DNA of 29,179 nucleotides from Chara braunii (Eukaryota; Streptophyta; Charophyceae; Charales; Characeae): positions 2,980,555 to 3,009,733 of the forward strand of contig BFEA01000001.1 in the NCBI GenBank assembly GCA_003427395.1. Direction: 5' to 3'. The translations under genes were made by a program, and so were the position numbers. A model generated the notes under the pieces. That model saw nothing but the letters and a program-made list of their open reading frames with translations, was not told the DNA's origin and ran no database searches. Positions 27,748-29,179 of the stretch are shown here, in pieces (position 1 is the first letter of the stretch; the number at the start of each line of letters is the position of its first letter).

Positions 27748-29030
27748 CCACACTCTACGACACTCTGGTTTACTCTACTCTACTCTGCTCTACTCTACGA
27801 CACTCGACTCTCCTCTACTCTACGACATTGTACGACACTCTACTGTACTATATGACACTGTATGACACTTTACTGTACAACACTTTTTCCTACTCTACTC
27901 TACTATATGACACTCTACTCTACTCTACGACATTGTACAACACTCTACTCTACTCTACTCTATTCTATAACACTCTACCCTACTTTGTGACACTCTATTC
28001 CATTCTATGACACTCTATTTTATACGACACTCTACTTTACTCCGCGACACTCTACTCTACTCTACTCTACTCTACTCTACTGTACTCTACTCTAATGTAC
28101 GACAATTTACTCTACGATACTCTACGATACTCAACGACACTTTACTCTTCTCTACAACACTATTGTAATCTACTTGACGACACTCTACGACACTCTACTT
28201 TACTCTATTTTATTCTACTCTACTTTACTCTACTCTACGACAATCTACTCTACGACAATCTACTTTACCATACTCTATTACGACTCTCTACTCTCTTGTA
28301 CTCTCCTCTACTGTACTCTATTGTACTGTACTCTACGACATTCTATGACACTCTACTCTACTCTATGGCATTCTTGTCTACTCTTCGACACTTTTCCCCA
28401 CTTTACAAAACTCTACGACACTCTACTCTATTCTACGACACTGTACGACACTCTACAACAATCTATGACACTCTACTCTACTGTACTCTACTCTACGACA
28501 CTTCACTCTATGACATTCTACTCTACTCTACTGTACTTTACTCTACGACACTCTTCAACACTCTATTCTACGACAGTCTTCTACACTACAACACTCTATG
28601 ACACTTTATTCTACTCTACTATACTCTGCGACACTCTACGCTACTCTACTCTACTCTACTCTACCACACTCTACTCAACCACACTCTACTCCTCTTCTCT
28701 ACTCTACTCTACTTTTCTCTACACTCTACTCTACTCTACTCAACTCTACTCTACTCCACCCTACAATTCTCTACTCTAGTCTACTCTGCTCTACTTCACT
28801 CTACGACACTCTACTCTCACTGTACTCTACTCTACTCGGCAACATTGTACTCTACCCCACTTGACGACACTTTACTCTACTCTGCTCTACTGGACTCTAC
28901 GACACTCAACGACACTTGAATCTACTCTACTCTACTCAACTCTATTGTACGCTACTGTACACTACTCTACTGTACTCTACTCCTTCTATTCTACTGTATT
29001 CTACTCTACTCCACTCCACTCCACTCTACT
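27748..29030. repeat. Degenerate pentanucleotide satellite (CTCTA with CGACA interspersions)
   Basis: About 1.28 kb is built from 5-mers, chiefly CTCTA, with frequent CGACA variants giving 10-nt CTCTACGACA words. Substitutions such as CTGTA, TTCTA and CTATA keep the 5-nt register over long stretches. Long open frames rich in Tyr, Ser, Thr and Leu here are by-products of the repeat. Confidence 0.95.
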
Positions 29031-29179
29031 CCTCTTCTCTTCTCTTTTCTCTTCTCTTCTCTTCTCTTCTCTTCTCTTCTCTTCTTCTCTTCTCCTCCTC
29101 TTCTTCTCCTCCCTTCTCTTCTCCTCTCTTCTCTTCTCCCCTCTTCTCTTCTCCCCTCTTCTCTTCTCTCCTCTTCTCT
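29031..29179. repeat. (CTCTT)n satellite, continues beyond the window
   Basis: At about 29031 the pentamer changes from CTCTA to CTCTT/CTTCT, with a C-richer variant toward the end. It runs to the window edge. Confidence 0.95.

Noticed and set aside
27729-28864. Open frames of 88-201 codons rich in Tyr, Ser, Thr and Leu
   Set aside because: They are translations of the pentanucleotide satellite, open in several frames at once, with no domain.

Overview
The window looks like repeat-rich nuclear DNA of a streptophyte (green alga or land plant). It has no bacterial operon structure. It carries a plant-type gamma-carbonic anhydrase exon, a Ty3/gypsy chromovirus, LTRs, snRNA-derived pseudogenes, long microsatellites, and pieces of plastid (ndhI, trnV-GAC) and mitochondrial-type (SSU rRNA, trnG-UCC) DNA. 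A charophyte with a large, transposon-filled genome such as Chara would fit, but that is inference from style, not proof. Four single N bases (618, 8551, 19463, 21171) mark a draft assembly.

Layout. 1-1260: AT-rich patchwork of plastid-derived fragments (trnV-GAC, a tRNA 3' half, broken ndhI). 1261-2700: GA repeat, unassigned sequence, small inverted repeats. 2703-2796: U2 snRNA-derived retroposed sequence with target-site duplication and A-tail. 2856-3908: solo-type LTR (LTR1, +). 3955-4250: long foldback. 4527-4649: perfect tandem duplication. 4934-5182: last exon of a gamma-carbonic anhydrase-like gene. 5219-6816: microsatellites and unassigned sequence. 6817-7859: LTR2 (-). 8721-8955: mitochondrial-type trnG and SSU rRNA fragment. 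8970-16009: decayed chromovirus on the minus strand (3' LTR, chromodomain, integrase, RNase H, RT, protease, gag, leader). 16504-19990: a second copy of the leader plus gag on the plus strand, lying between two 0.7-kb direct repeats and forming a 1.9-kb inverted repeat with the first copy. 20557-24140: microsatellites, minisatellites and two further RT relics. 24630-27200: tRNA-like element, short tandem repeats, a U6-like pseudogene, all around a 0.3-kb inverted repeat. 27748-29179: degenerate pentanucleotide satellite to the window edge.

Apart from the carbonic anhydrase exon, no clearly intact host gene is visible. Every retroelement gene carries stops or frameshifts. Most stops in the chromovirus can be explained by C-to-T transitions, as expected for a silenced, methylated element. 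Two TAG codons in gag are, however, shared by both copies, and this is the most useful oddity to test. I did not find a convincing new functional system; the interest lies in the mobile-element and organelle-DNA architecture.
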